This document shows, piece after piece, positions 1 through 10,804 of a stretch of DNA of 64,000 bases (position 1 is the stretch's first letter; every line of letters starts with the position of its first letter). The DNA comes from Deroplatys truncata. Lineage: Eukaryota > Arthropoda > Insecta > Mantodea > Mantidae. The translations under genes and the position numbers were made by a program. Location of the stretch: positions 176,741,065 through 176,805,064 of the forward strand of contig CM060988.1 of assembly GCA_030765065.1 (NCBI GenBank), written 5' to 3'. The notes under the pieces are model-generated. The model saw nothing but the letters and a program-made list of their open reading frames with translations. It made no database searches and had not been told where the DNA came from.

Positions 1-96
1 ACTTAAACATTTTTACTGGAAAAAGTTTCAACATTTGTAAGTAAACTGGACCACATTTATGAAGGGATGTCTATTAGAAAATGTGGTATGGTTTTT

Positions 97-931
97 ACTT
101 TCTCTACTACGTATAATGAGTAGTGGAAGTATTGTATTCCACCCAAAAATTCGATACCGAGATTTTGCGGAAATACATGTTTTGAGACCCCCTGAATCCA
201 AAAAAAAAACACTTTTGGAAACATGTCCGTGTGTGTGTGTCTGTGAACAGCATAACTCAGAAACGAACAGTCGGATAAACACCAAACTTGGTATTTAGGT
301 TCAGTATCTTCCAGAGATGTGACACGAAGGTTTTCAAGAAAATCCCCCCACCCCAGACTACCCTTTACATGGAAAATTTTTAGAAAATGTTAATTTTCTC
401 AAAAATGCCTCTTAACGATTTTGATTAAAATATCATATGTTTAAGATATTTTCATTACAAATGAAATGTATATCTCGAATTTTCTGGGAATGTCTCCAAA
501 AGTATTCTTCATTGTGAACGACTTTTGCATAACTGGTAAACCATAAGAGATGGACAAAATTTTACTACACAAAAAATGCAGGTCGCGTTAAAATACATAA
601 TTTATGTCATATAATTTTTTTTTTTGTTGAGTGGACCATTTTCGAGATATTGCTTGTTATTCCCTTAAATTTTCCAATACTTATACTTTTTCTCAAATTC
701 GTTATTCATTTTTTTATGTCCTGGACATGCAAAGAGAATGGAATACTCCACATAGCAACCAGCTCTTAAAATATTTGACTATCGCTTAAGAGCTACCATA
801 TTCCCCTTGCATCTACAAGAAAATTAGCTATAAGATTAACATCTCGATTAACATGAAGCATATGGAGAATAAGGTTTGCAAAAATAGTTTATACAAGAGT
901 AGAAAAAGTCATGTGAGTGTAACACATCAGA
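97..931 (-). mobile_element. HINE-like element, full-length copy
   Basis: This copy runs from ACTTTCTCTAC at 97 to TGTAACACATCAG at 930. It has the family marks: inverted pair ACTTTCTCTAC / GTAGAAAAAGT with 22 extra bp beyond the second half, a hairpin-forming stretch next to the first half, and a GT-rich tract at about 228-245. T runs flank both sides. It pairs with the oppositely oriented copy at 1500. Confidence 0.85.
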
Positions 932-1499
932 TTTTTAAAACTAATTTTGATTCTAAAAATTACTGTTTGATGCAAATTAATTTAACTATATACATGTGGT
1001 TCAGTCTCACTGCAGTTACGAGCGCTACACTGAGGATTTTTAGAAAACTTAACAAGAATATGAGAATTTAAAGCATTTAAGTGATTTTATTGTTTTTCAA
1101 AATATTTCCCTATAACACCAATAGATTTTGCATTTGATGAAACCAGTCTTTAAAGCAATGATGCTACTCTTCCTGAGGCAGCACTTCAGGAACTAGGCTT
1201 TTGTAATGCTCCACTACTTCATCTGATGACGAAAAAGTGATCCCACGCATTTTATGTTTAATTTTTGGAAACAAAATGAAACCACAAGGCGCTAGGTCAA
1301 GGCTGTATGGTGGAGGGTGCATGGTACTCACCTTTAGAGCATCCAGATACTCAGTTGCTAAGTTTTGCTGTATGCGACGATGCGTTGTCATGTAACATTT
1401 TTCCTTTTGGGCGTTTTCACGAAGTTTTTCAAACATTTGTAAACTAATCGGCAGTAACTGTATGTCTAATTTTCTAATCCTATAGTAGCAATAAAAAAT

Positions 1500-2184
1500 T
1501 CTGATGTTACACTCACATGACTTTCCCTCCTCTTGTACAAACTATTCTTACAAACGCTTATTCTCCATATGCTTCATGTTAATCGACATGTTAATCTTAT
1601 TGCTAATTTTCTGGTAGATGCAAGGGGAATATGGTAGGCTTTAAGCGATAGTCAAATATTTTAAGAGCTGGTTGCTATGTGGAGTTTTCCATTCTCTTTG
1701 TATTACCAGGACAAAACAATGAATAACGAATTCCCATTTGAGAAAAAGTATAAGTATTGGAAAATTTAAGGGAATAACGAACAATATCTCGAAAATGGTT
1801 CACTCAACAACAAAAAATGTATATGACATAAATTGTGTATTTTAACGCGATCTACATTTTTTGTGTAGTAAAATTTTGTCTATCTCTTATGGTTTACCAG
1901 TTATGCAAAGTCGTTCACAATGAAGAATACTTTTGGAGACATTCCCAGAAAATTCGAGATATACATTTCATTTGTCATGAAAATGTCTTAAACATATGAT
2001 ATTTTAATCAAAATCGTTAAGAGCCATTTTTGAGAAAATTAAAATTTTCGAAAAACGTTCCATGTAAAGGGTAATCTGAGGTGGGGGGATTTTCTTGAAA
2101 ACCTTCGTGTCGCATCTCTGGAAGATACAGAACCTAAATACCAAGTTTGGTGTTTATCCGACTGTTCGTTTCTGAGCTATGCTG

Positions 2185-2240
<56 letters not shown>

Positions 2241-2266
2241 TATGTTTCCAAAAATGCTTTTTCTGC
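1500..2266 (+). mobile_element. HINE-like element, truncated at the hairpin end
   Basis: The copy starts TCTGATGTTACACTCACATG and runs to CCAAAAATGCTTTTTCTG. The last ~100 bp with the hairpin and terminal repeat are absent. It has a long CA tract at 2186-2237 and is inserted in mariner relic 3. Confidence 0.85.
2186..2237. repeat. (CA)n microsatellite, ~26 units
   Basis: An uninterrupted CA run lies at the fixed microsatellite position of the HINE-like family. Confidence 0.95.
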
Positions 2267-2788
2267 ACGAATCAATCCGTTGTTGGTTTTGATCTGGAGT
2301 CGGTTTATGTGAAATCCATCGACAACGTTTCCTCACGTCCAACTGTTGATGTTGATACCAATGCCGACCTAATAAATTCATAAGATATCCACTGATCTTC
2401 TTCAAAATTGCTAGAACTGCAGCAATACTTTCATCAGTAACAGCAGCTCTTGAGCGTCTACACGGAATTCAACACTACGAAAAAGAAACGGTGTCTTTTC
2501 AATTCGCTGTTCCAATTATGAATTGCGTTAGATGGGCTTCTTTCTCCAACTAAATTTCTAAGCTGATGTTCACATTGTTTAGGCGTTAATGACGATTTAA
2601 AATCGCAAAAAAAAAAAAAAATCATAGCCTGGATATGTTCTCTAGGGAAATTCATTTTTTGGGTGAACACAAAATCTTTAAACTGGGCTCCTATATTACA
2701 AAAATTGTGATTTTGAGAAAGCGGTATTTAAAGGGAGATATGTTAACAAGATTTTGTTGCAACTTGCATACAAATTAAAATCACTTAA

Positions 2789-3912
2789 GGCCGGTTTCAC
2801 CAATCGATGTTACAAATCTTGTATGTTAACAAAGTGTTCAAAGTTTAACAAAAGGTTAAACTTTTGCGTTTCATCAAGCTTTTACAGAAAATTTTTAGCT
2901 AACATTTTGTTAACGTCAAGGACAACAGCGAACGCTAGCTTTCGAGAAGGCGGTGGCCGAACTACATTGCTTCTGAACGTGCTTCGATGCACTTTTGTCT
3001 ACGTATCGCTGCGCTCTCTGTGTCAGTAGCAGACAACTGTTTACATACATGACAATGGCCATGTGATGTTCCTGATTGAGGTTAGACTCGCGATGTGAAC
3101 TGAAATAAATGATTCGCCGTATAAAACGTTAATTAAAATCTGGTTAATAGGTACAGATGCATTATCAAGTGCGAAAAATTGACGGTCATACATTAAAGGA
3201 TGAGATTGCAGCCTGGGACAAAATCGGCGAGAAATTTAATTGGAATGAACGCGTTTCTCTTAAGTCCAGTAAGCCACTGTATAAATTTTATGCTAACATA
3301 AGGTGCAGCACCAGAAATGTTAGGTGCGAAGAATCTTTAAGATGGTTTAAAACTGGTGGTGGACACTGCACTGAAACTAAAGTGGACGAAAATGTGTTAT
3401 CGCTGATTAATCAAGCAGACCCGAAAAAAATACTGTTTGCTTCTTGAAGCAATTCCTTTGGAAACCTTCCGGATAAACCCACAAATAGCTTTGGAAATAC
3501 CAACACTACCACAAGTAAATGAAAAATGTTAGTAGAACAAAATCTAAGAACCTAATTAAACTTAGCTTAGAAGAAAGAGACATGCTTCTGTTGGTAGCAA
3601 TGTAACCTCTCTCATATTTCCCATAAAACCATGTTCATGACCCCTTGGACAGTCTATATTGCTTTAAAAATTCCTCCCTTTGCAGGGTTTTAAATTTATT
3701 ATGACGTACGACTACTCTTCTATTAGGGATAGCATTCAAAAATGCCAACTGTAGCAAACTCGCATCCAAATTCTTAACATTTGTTAAGCCCCTTAACACA
3801 GGGACACTTGACTTAACACCGACTTTAACATTTTGTTAAACGTTAACATTGTTTGATGAAACAGAATTTGTATTAACTTCAGTGTTAAATCAGTTTCACA
3901 CTGTGTTAAAAT
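2789..3912 (+). mobile_element. Probable Harbinger-like element with Myb/SANT-type ORF
   Basis: The left edge GGCCGGTTTCACCAATCGAT and several TTAACA-rich blocks at both ends are typical of PIF/Harbinger-related repeats. The right end near AATCAGTTTCACACTG is only loosely an inverted copy. Inside, the ORF 3157-3447 encodes IDGHTLKDEIAAWDKIGEKF followed by VSLKSSKPLYKFYANIRC, then RWFKTGGGHCTE and DENVLSLINQADPKK. This resembles the Myb/SANT-like DNA-binding proteins that accompany Harbinger transposases, with W and F spacing and a TGGG motif. The first helix is missing, so the protein is incomplete. No transposase was seen. A decayed host gene for a MADF-like protein is possible but less likely. 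Confidence 0.5.
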
Positions 3913-4526
3913 TTAGTATCTGTTGGTCAAACAGTTTAGTATTTTGAAAATACTAAAAATTGGCCAACAAACATAAGTCATACATGAAATTATCATTTAA
4001 TCTCCTCTTAAGGACAAATAATAAACTTGATGCAACTTGACACATGTCGCAGTAAACCACGAGAACAGGCTGCCAGAAACAAGCATCGAACGTTCCGCGT
4101 GTGTTTGGGACAGGTGATCACGTACCATCGGCTAGAAGTGATATGCGATGCGTTTATCTGACCACTCGTGCTACCTATATACATTTGCAAATCCACTTTA
4201 CGCCAGGTGCTTTATCGCCCTTTTATAACGGTTCTGTTTGTTAACATAAAAAGTGGTTTCCAGGGTAATCGCTAGATGTCCCCAGCGCTGATAGTGTCAC
4301 ATGTCCGACAGGTAACTCCGTGGCAGAGATATACAACACCAACTATCCAAATACAGCACTCTACCCCGTGCAAATAAAATTTGCGACCCTTGATCAATAT
4401 GAGTCTGGCTACGGCTGTAACAGTACCGCTGAAGTTATAGGCATAGTATAAAATGAACAGTGCGAAAGAACTACCTTAAATACGGACCGCAAGGTGCGCG
4501 CAAGTAGACGAACCATTCCTACTACA
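3913..4526. other. No recognised feature
   Basis: Mixed-composition sequence between the Harbinger-like element and old HINE-like pieces. A short minus-strand frame at 4196-4008 is not recognisable. Confidence 0.5.
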
Positions 4527-5045
4527 TTTTAATCCAAATAAACCTTGGCAGAAATAGCTACATTACACATTTCGTTATGGATACAAAGAGAACAGCGATA
4601 GTCAAATGTTTAAGAAATGTTTTTAGAACCACACCAAACTACCCTTTAAAAACAAATATTTTCTTTAGTTTTGTTTTTCTCAAAAATTCCTAATGGCTTT
4701 CATTATAATACCAGAGTAATACTTAAGATATTTGAGTGACAAATGAAATATATATTTAGAATCTTCTGCGAATAGCCTGTAAACTCCTCTTCATTCTGAA
4801 TGACTTTTTATAATTGATAAACCGAAACAGAGAGACAAAATCTTACTACACAAGAAATGTGGATCTCGTTAAGGCACAGAATTTACGCCAAATAACATTT
4901 TTTAACCATTTCCGAGATATTCTTTGTTATTGGTTTGAATTTCCAAATACTTACACCACACAGGTTATTGTACCTATGCCTACAAGGGGGCGCCCCGGAA
5001 CCAGAGTGTTGGCACAGCAATGACTACCCATTGAATTGAGTTTTT

Positions 5046-5325
5046 TATTTATGGACGCTCTTTAACTACTATGGTCCTTAGCATCCCATTCTATACTGGG
5101 CGTGAAAGTTCGGTAATTTTATACAAAGGCCTCTTTATCAGGCTTGAGGTTCTTTTACGTGCCGTAAATCTAATACACGTGACCACCGGCTTTACTTACC
5201 TTCCGAAGGAAGCCATGCTAAGATTTTTTACGCCCGAAAAAATTTCATCGTCCTACGCACGGTTTGAACCCGTGAGCTCGGGAACTGGAGGCTAGCATGG
5301 TAACCACTACACCACGGAGGACTAC
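5046..5325 (-). repeat. SINE family A (tRNA-derived)
   Basis: On the minus strand the unit begins CCTCCGTGGTGTAGTGGTTA (box A region) and has box B GGTTCAAACC near 5265. The body contains GATGAAATTTTTTCGGGCG and GTAAAGCCGGTGGTCACGTG. A second copy is at 40973-41394. The head resembles an Ala/Glu/Asp-type tRNA; the exact source cannot be fixed. Confidence 0.8.
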
Positions 5326-5329
5326 ATTG

Positions 5330-5640
5330 AGGCTACCCGACAGTCGGACAGGAATATCGGGGACCCCGCCCCACAAAGACGGCCCAATGCCCCTTTCTGA
5401 TTGGGCGGTTTTGTTATATCCCGGCAACCAGCCAACTGCCTAGGAGAAAGCTTCTCAGACACACCGAAACACCATCGCGGACACTTCTAACCCTGAAAGA
5501 CACCTAACGGAGTGAAGGATGAATGGAGGGATGGGAAATTCAGAGGCTGAAAGAAACCATTCCAGCATTCGCTGACGACCCGGGACCTCCCGAATGCAAG
5601 TCGCACGCGTTACCGCAGCGCCAACTCGCTCGGTGTTTTT
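5330..5640 (-). repeat. SINE family B, shortened copy
   Basis: Read on the minus strand, this copy has a tRNA-like head GAGTTGGCGCTGCGGTAACG followed by GCATTCGGGAGGTCCCGGG and TCGTCAGCGAATGCTGGA, as in the full copy at 27976. The sequence between box B and the body is shorter. It abuts SINE family A at 5046-5325, and together they interrupt an old HINE-like copy. Confidence 0.7.
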
Positions 5641-5916
5641 CAAGCGTAAGTTGCTTGAAATTTGTTGAAAAGTTAAAAAATTTTTGTGTTTTTCTAGTGG
5701 TCATGCAAAGAGCAAAGAATTTGAATGCCATCACATAACGATCCGTTTTTTAAAAATCTGACTATCGGTTTAGCTTAATATATCCTTATATCTGCAACGA
5801 AATACGTAATGAAAGTTTATTTCGATTAAAAAATATATAGAATAGAATAAGCTTTTGCAAGAATTGCTTGTAGAAGAGCGAGTAGAGAAGGTCGTGTGAA
5901 TGTAGCAGATACTTCA

Positions 5917-6462
5917 GTATATTTTATTTTTGTTCTGGATATCGTTTTCGAAAGCAAATGTCTGGTGAGCGGGAACGGAGATGATTAGATGTGCGTGCGC
6001 ACCGTAACGCAGGAAACCTGCTGTTCTGTAAACAGTTTCCATTCACAGCCTACAAGGAGCTGGAGCTGTCGCAGGACACAAAAGTTTCGGGCCGGTTTTC
6101 GATATAAAAGCAGGCCGCGCATGGTTGCGATACGATCGAAAATCGATATCATTTCACGAGGTGAATGGGTGGGCTGACTGCCTGTTGCTTCCTCGCAACT
6201 GGACGGCGGGATCGACCCCAAGACCGCAGCTCCATTAGTCACCGTGAAGTTAGGAATAGCTTCATAACGAGGCAGCATATATGTTCTATCTTGTAACACC
6301 TGACATTGGGCGTATGGGAACACCCGGGACCGACAACACCTGTGCTAACATCCAGTGCGTGCCCGACCAAGCGAATCCGGCGAACCTCTGCCCTCAAAAC
6401 GATTCAGGGGTAGAACCATACTCAGCCAAGAACTAAAACCTATTAACTGAATTTTATAAAAA
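5917..6462. other. GC-richer stretch without recognised gene
   Basis: It contains GGTTTTCGATATAAAAGCAG, which looks like a TATA-type promoter core, in a GC-rich setting. It could be a decayed LTR or another repeat. No ends or coding parts could be defined. Confidence 0.3.
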
Positions 6463-7671
6463 TCTGATGTTTTACACTCGCATGACTTTCTCTACCACGT
6501 TACGCTTATTAGTGTGTATACAAATTTCTCTTACGAAAGTTTATTTTCCTATCTACTTCATTACAATCGAGATGGACATTTCCAGAAATAGCTATATTAC
6601 ACATTTCGTTATAGATACAAAGGGAGTAGTGATAGTCAAATGTTTTAAGAACTGGACTTAAAATTCCAAACTCGTTCCATGACAACACAAGAAATGGCTG
6701 AAAATCGACAGGACTTAAAAAGAATGACCAATTATTGAACAATTCGAAACATTAACAACGGATATTTCGAAAATGGCTTATACCGCAAAATAAAGCTATT
6801 TAAAAAAATGTTGTGTTGCTTTACAAAGATCCACTTTTTTTTTTCCTGAAATAGTTTCATTCTATCGCTTAACGTTTACATAAACAAGATTATACAAAAT
6901 GCCTTCCGAATGTAGAACTCACAAGCTATTCCTAGAAAATGTCACATATAGATTCTTATTTGTCATGTAGATTGGTATTTTAATCAAAATTGTTAAAAGC
7001 CATTTTTTCAAAAAGTAAAAAATTTCGAAAAATGTAAAAGGTAGTTGGGGTGGGGGATTTTCTTGAAAAACCTTCCTGTCGCATCTTTGGAGGACATTGC
7101 GACGAAATGGCTATGGCACGAGGTTATCGGAAGGTCGGCGCCGAGCGGTCCGAGTAAACAACGATAAGATTCCTCCGGTTATATAAGCGAGAGCTCTCGC
7201 GGGCGGGCAGCCAGCCAATCGCGGGTTGACTGCGAGTTGACTGTGAGTTGAGCCGTGTCAGTCAGTGCGAGTTAACTTGCGTCGGTCGGCGAGTGAACAA
7301 GCGGGTTGGGGCAAGTTTCCCGAGCGACATTCTCCCAGCGAGTTGGTGACGGCTCCTGTGAGTGCAGCGGAGCGACGGTTGTGGAGGACATGTGTTTGAC
7401 TCCCAAGCGTAGTGAACCGTCCGGCGTGAAGAGGCTGCGTCACTAAGGAAGTGAAGTGAGGAGAACTGAAGTAGTTCATATCAGTGAAGTGAACCTTATA
7501 AGAACTTAATACAATGATAGTGAGAACTGAGAAAAGTGACAGTTGCAAAACTTGGACTTAATTACCAAGTTTGGTATTCATCAGGCTTTTCGTTTTTGAG
7601 TTATGCGTTCACAGGCATACATAATGACCTTTATCTAAAAATGCTTTTTTTTTTATTTTATACTTTCTCTA
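6463..7671 (+). mobile_element. Old HINE-like copy, interrupted by an LTR-like fossil and ended by another copy
   Basis: It starts TCTGATGTTTTACACTCGCA, continues to 7098, resumes at 7550 (ACTTAATTACCAAGTTTGGT) and stops at a T run near 7650-7671, where the next copy is inserted. It is clearly more diverged than the copy at 97. Confidence 0.75.
7099..7549 (+). mobile_element. LTR-like fossil, probably a solo LTR
   Basis: A GC-rich block of about 450 bp interrupts an old HINE-like copy, which joins in the expected order on both sides. It has a promoter-like core (TTATATAAGC at about 7180) and arthropod initiator-like TCAGT motifs further on. No coding part is present, so it appears to be a lone terminal repeat of a retroelement. 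The family is uncertain, and a flanking duplication was not clear. It looks moderately old. Confidence 0.4.
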
Positions 7672-7779
7672 CTACGTATAGTAAGTAGGGGAAGTATTGT
7701 ATTCAACCCAAAATTTCCATACCGAGATTTCACCGGAAATATGTTTTGAGACCCCTGAATCCTAAAAGAGCATTTCTGG

Positions 7780-7824
<45 letters not shown>

Positions 7825-8046
7825 TGTGTGTGTGTGTGAACAGCATAACTCAGAAACGAACAGTCGGATAAACACCAAACTTGGTATTTAGGTTCAGTAT
7901 CTTCCAGAGATGCGACACGATGGTTTTCAAGAAAATCCCCGCACCCCAGATTACCCTTTACATGGAACATTTTTCGAAAATTTTAATTTTCTGAAAAATG
8001 GCTCTAACGATTTTGATTAAAATATCATATGTTTAAGATATTTTCA
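7672..8046 (-). mobile_element. HINE-like element, half copy (left arm of a palindrome)
   Basis: It begins TACTTTCTCTACTACGTATA and ends abruptly after GTTTAAGATATTTTCA at 8046, where the opposite orientation starts. It holds a GT tract at about 7783-7838. It mirrors 8290-8670. Confidence 0.85.
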
Positions 8047-8670
8047 CCATTCCCTTTGCCACAGATTAATACTCTTTGCATGTCCAAGACAAAAAAAAAA
8101 TGAATAAGGAATTTCCATTTGAGAAAATAAGTATTGAAAAATTTAAGGGGATAACAAGCAATATCTCGAAAACAGTTCACTCAACAAAAAAATGTATATG
8201 ACATAAATTGTATATTTTAACGCGATCTACATTTTTTGTGTAGTAAAATTTTGTCTATCTCTTATGGTTTACCAGTTATGCAAAAGTCGTTCACAATGAA
8301 GAATACTTTTGGAGACATTCCCAGAAAATTCAGATATACATTTTATTTGTCATGAAAATATCTTAAACATATGATATTTTAATCAAAATCGTTAGAGCCA
8401 TTTTTGAGAAATTTAAAATTTTCGAAAAATTTTCCATGTAAAGGGTAATCTGGAGTGGGTGGATTTTCTTGAAAACCTTCGTGTCGCCCAGTTTGGTGTT
8501 TTTCCGACTGTTCGTTTCTGAGTTATGCTGTTCACAGACACACACACACGGACATGTTTCCAAAAATAGTTTTTTTGGAGGGGGGATTCGGGGGTCTGAA
8601 CATATATTTCCAATGAAATCTCGCTATCGAATTTTTGGGTGGAATACTTACTATTAGTAGTAGAGAAAGT
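8047..8670 (+). mobile_element. HINE-like element, 5'-shortened copy (right arm of a palindrome)
   Basis: It starts inside the element at CCATTCCCTTTGCCACAGAT, a variant also seen at 60012, and ends TAGTAGTAGAGAAAGT. It lacks the first ~230 bp of the family consensus. Confidence 0.85.
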
Positions 8671-9225
8671 AATAAGCTTTCGTGTAAGAATAGTTTGCAT
8701 AATCACTAATAAACGACAACAGGGTAGACAAGTATGAGGGAAGTTGTTCGTAATTTTGCACCTGTGTAAGAAAATGAAGAAAGCTTAAATTCCACAAATA
8801 TGTTGAGATCGCATTAACAATTTGAGCCGTACAGCAGTTGCGCTAAAAGGCATATAATAGGGATGTTTTGAACACCTAATGTTACACCAGCAGTTCGGTG
8901 CTGCAAGTGAAGCAGTATATATACACACGTCTTACTTCTCTAACCTTAGAGAAATACTGGCGAGCACAAATTTGGAGAGATCACCGCTCTAAGGCATCTA
9001 TAAACTGGGAAAACCACAAACTACTGGATGTAGATCGATATATACCGGTGGAGGAAAGGGGTAGGAGTAGTGCTGCTGCTTTGCAAATGGGAAAGCCGAA
9101 TGTTACCTTCTTAACGGAACACCTTAGGCTTACATGCGAATGGGAGGCAAGTCCTAAAAGCAAACCAACCTTACCGACATGCGAATAATTCAAACTTCCT
9201 TCAGATTTTCATAATTTCCAGCTTA
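8671..9225. other. Intron sequence before array 1, nothing recognised
   Basis: A 96-residue open frame at 8898-9188 has no recognisable motif. No splice-flanked exon for TM1 or TM2 was found here. Confidence 0.5.
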
Positions 9226-10571
9226 GAAATATACCTACAGATAGATGTCCACGAATCTCATTGTTGTGGATGCAAGTTTCTTTGTGCTGTCATTCATCTA
9301 CTATGACGTGGATCTATCTGGGCGTGCTCCTCTGTACTTTTCTCATAGTCCATGCACTGATTACATTTGGGCGCAGCTAAGGTGATCGCGAATACCACTG
9401 AATACCACCACTACCGCAGATTCCTTCCCACTTCTGTTAATCTACTGCCTGGACGTGCTCCTCTCTACGACCTTAATAATGCATGCATTGATTACATTGT
9501 TTGGACAGGGCTGGATGTTCAGAGTAAGACTGTTGCAGATCTCTTCCTGCTGTCATACAGATTTGCCTGGGCGTGCTCTTCTGTAAGGCTTCATCTAGAT
9601 GTATTGATTACACTGTTTGGACAATGTGGTCAGCAATTCCACTCTTACAGGTTTTTGCCCGCTGCCGTCCATCTTCTGCCTAGCGTGCAAGCAATTTTTT
9701 GGGCAGCCAAAGATGTTCAGGAATCCTACTTTTATAAATTTCTTCCTGACGCCGTCCGTCTATCGTCCGATGTAAATCTGCCTGAACGTGCTCTTTTGAA
9801 CGGCATCCGTGGTTTGTCGATGGCATTGTTTGGGAAGCCAAGATGATGAAGAATCCAGGTTTCTTCTCGCTGTCATCCATCTTGTGCCTGGCGTGGATCT
9901 GCCTGGAAGCGCTCTTCTGAATGGTCTCCATTGTGCAAGTATTGTTCTAATATTTTGGGCAGCCGAGGTTGTTCAGGTTTCTTCCCGCTGCCTGAACGGC
10001 TCCCATCGTCATTTACTGCATGCATTGTTTGGGCATCCAAGGTAATCAAGAAAGGTACAGCTTTCTTCCCGCAGCCAACGTCCATCTACTACCTAACTTG
10101 ACAATCTGGAAGTACGGTCCTCTTGTCATGCAAGCAGTGCATGTGTGTTTTTAGACAGGCCAAAGTGAATATAAATCTTATTGTTGAAGGTTTCTTACTT
10201 CCACCTTTCATATACTGCCTCGAGTGGATCTGCCTTGGATGTGCTGTTTTCTACCCTGCATCATGCATGTATACATTACATTGTTTGGGTAGCCAAGGAT
10301 GTATTGCTTTCTTTCTGCTGCCGTTCATCTAGTCTCTGACATGGATATACCTGGATGTGCTTTTCCGTATGGCGCCCATTATGCATGTATTTAACTATTT
10401 GCATAGCCACGAATGTTCCGGAATCCTACTATTACAGGCTTCTTCCCGATGCCGCCTATCTACTCTCTGAAGTGGGTATACCTGGACATGCCCTTCTATA
10501 TGGTCTCCACAATACATACACTCAGTGCACTGTTCAAGCATTCGAGGTGATCATGAATTCCAATGTTACAG
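9226..10571 (+). repeat. Array 1: degenerate tandem copies of intron end, acceptor and 5' part of exon a
   Basis: Eleven diverged units precede exon a. Their exon-like parts begin near 9276, 9420, 9539, 9651, 9738, 9859, 9977, 10061, 10190, 10306 and 10438, and the true exon is the twelfth at 10572. Each unit holds a piece resembling the first ~80 bp of the exon (hallmarks TTTCTTCCCGCTGCCGTCCA and CTGGCGTGGATCTGCCTGGA). An intron piece follows (like GCATTGTTTGGGCAGCCAAG) and in most units an AG acceptor. Unit spacing runs from about 84 to 144 bp. Most units have stops or shifts in the receptor frame; the unit at 10438 is open over its exon-like part but 134 bp from the true acceptor, so out of frame. 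No unit extends to the exon donor. The copies look old, and some keep AG sites that could act as decoy acceptors. Confidence 0.88.
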
Positions 10572-10804
10572 GTTTCTTCCCGCTGCCGTCCATCTACTGC
10601 CTGGCGTGGATCTGCCTGGACGTGCTCTTTTGTACGGCCTCCATCATGCATCTCTGTACCATCAGCGTGGACCGATATTTGAGTCTGAGGTACCCCATGA
10701 AGTTCGGCCGCAACAAGACCAGGAGACGAGTCACCCTCAAGATCGCCTTCGTCTGGCTGCTCTCCATAGCCATGAGTTTGCCTCTCTGCCTCATGTATTC
10801 GCAG
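10572..10804 (+). CDS. 5-HT2: 5-HT2-type serotonin receptor, exon a (ECL1 end, TM3, ICL2, TM4)
   Basis: This exon encodes the TM3-TM4 part of a class A amine G-protein-coupled receptor of the plasma membrane. The translation contains CLAWICLDVLFCTASIMHL, holding the extracellular disulfide Cys and the amine-binding Asp of TM3. SVDRYLSLRYP follows with the DRY motif, then the basic loop KFGRNKTRRR, then TM4 (VWLLSIAMSLPLCLMYS). This pattern is typical of insect 5-HT2 receptors. The acceptor is TTACAG at 10566-10571 and the donor is CAG|GTAAGC at 10804/10805. The exon starts in phase 1 and ends in phase 0, matching the next exon. TM1 and TM2 are not found upstream, so earlier exons lie outside the window. 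Eleven degenerate copies of its acceptor and first ~80 bp lie directly upstream. The assignment to 5-HT2 is firm; the subtype (5-HT2A or 5-HT2B) is not resolved. Confidence 0.93.

Larger units (their letters stand above)
1085..2700 (-). mobile_element. mariner relic 3, split by a HINE-like insertion
   Basis: The minus strand encodes a mariner transposase in two blocks. The N-terminal block (about 2700 to 2270) has FPREHIQAMIFF, DFKSSLTPKQCEHQLRN, VTDESIAAV and HKPTPDQNQQRID. The C-terminal block (about 1436 to 1085) has FEKLRENAQKEK, EYLDALKVS, PYSLDLAPCGFILFPKIKHK and SSSDEVVEHYKS. Between them lies the HINE-like copy at 1500-2266, and the central catalytic region with the first Asp is missing. 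PYSLDLAPC retains the third catalytic Asp. Terminal repeats were not identified. Several stops and shifts make it inactive. Confidence 0.8.
4626..5916 (-). mobile_element. Old HINE-like copy split by SINEs A and B
   Basis: Segments 4626-4965 and 5640-5916 join to one diverged copy, ending GAGTAGAGAAGGTCGTGTGA and TGTAGCAGATAC. The SINEs at 5046-5325 and 5330-5640 lie between them. A fragment of the other orientation (4527-4625) precedes it. Confidence 0.7.

Noticed and set aside
5917-6462. CpG-like promoter of a host gene
   Set aside because: A TATA-like core is visible but no first exon follows. A decayed repeat is as likely.
8898-9188. Upstream receptor exon with TM1 or TM2
   Set aside because: The translated frame is hydrophilic and lacks the conserved Asn and Asp motifs of TM1 and TM2.
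9276-10571. Array 1 as mutually exclusive alternative exons (Dscam-like)
   Set aside because: Units contain only about the first 80 bp of a 233-bp exon, have no matching donor, and mostly carry stops or shifts in the receptor frame.
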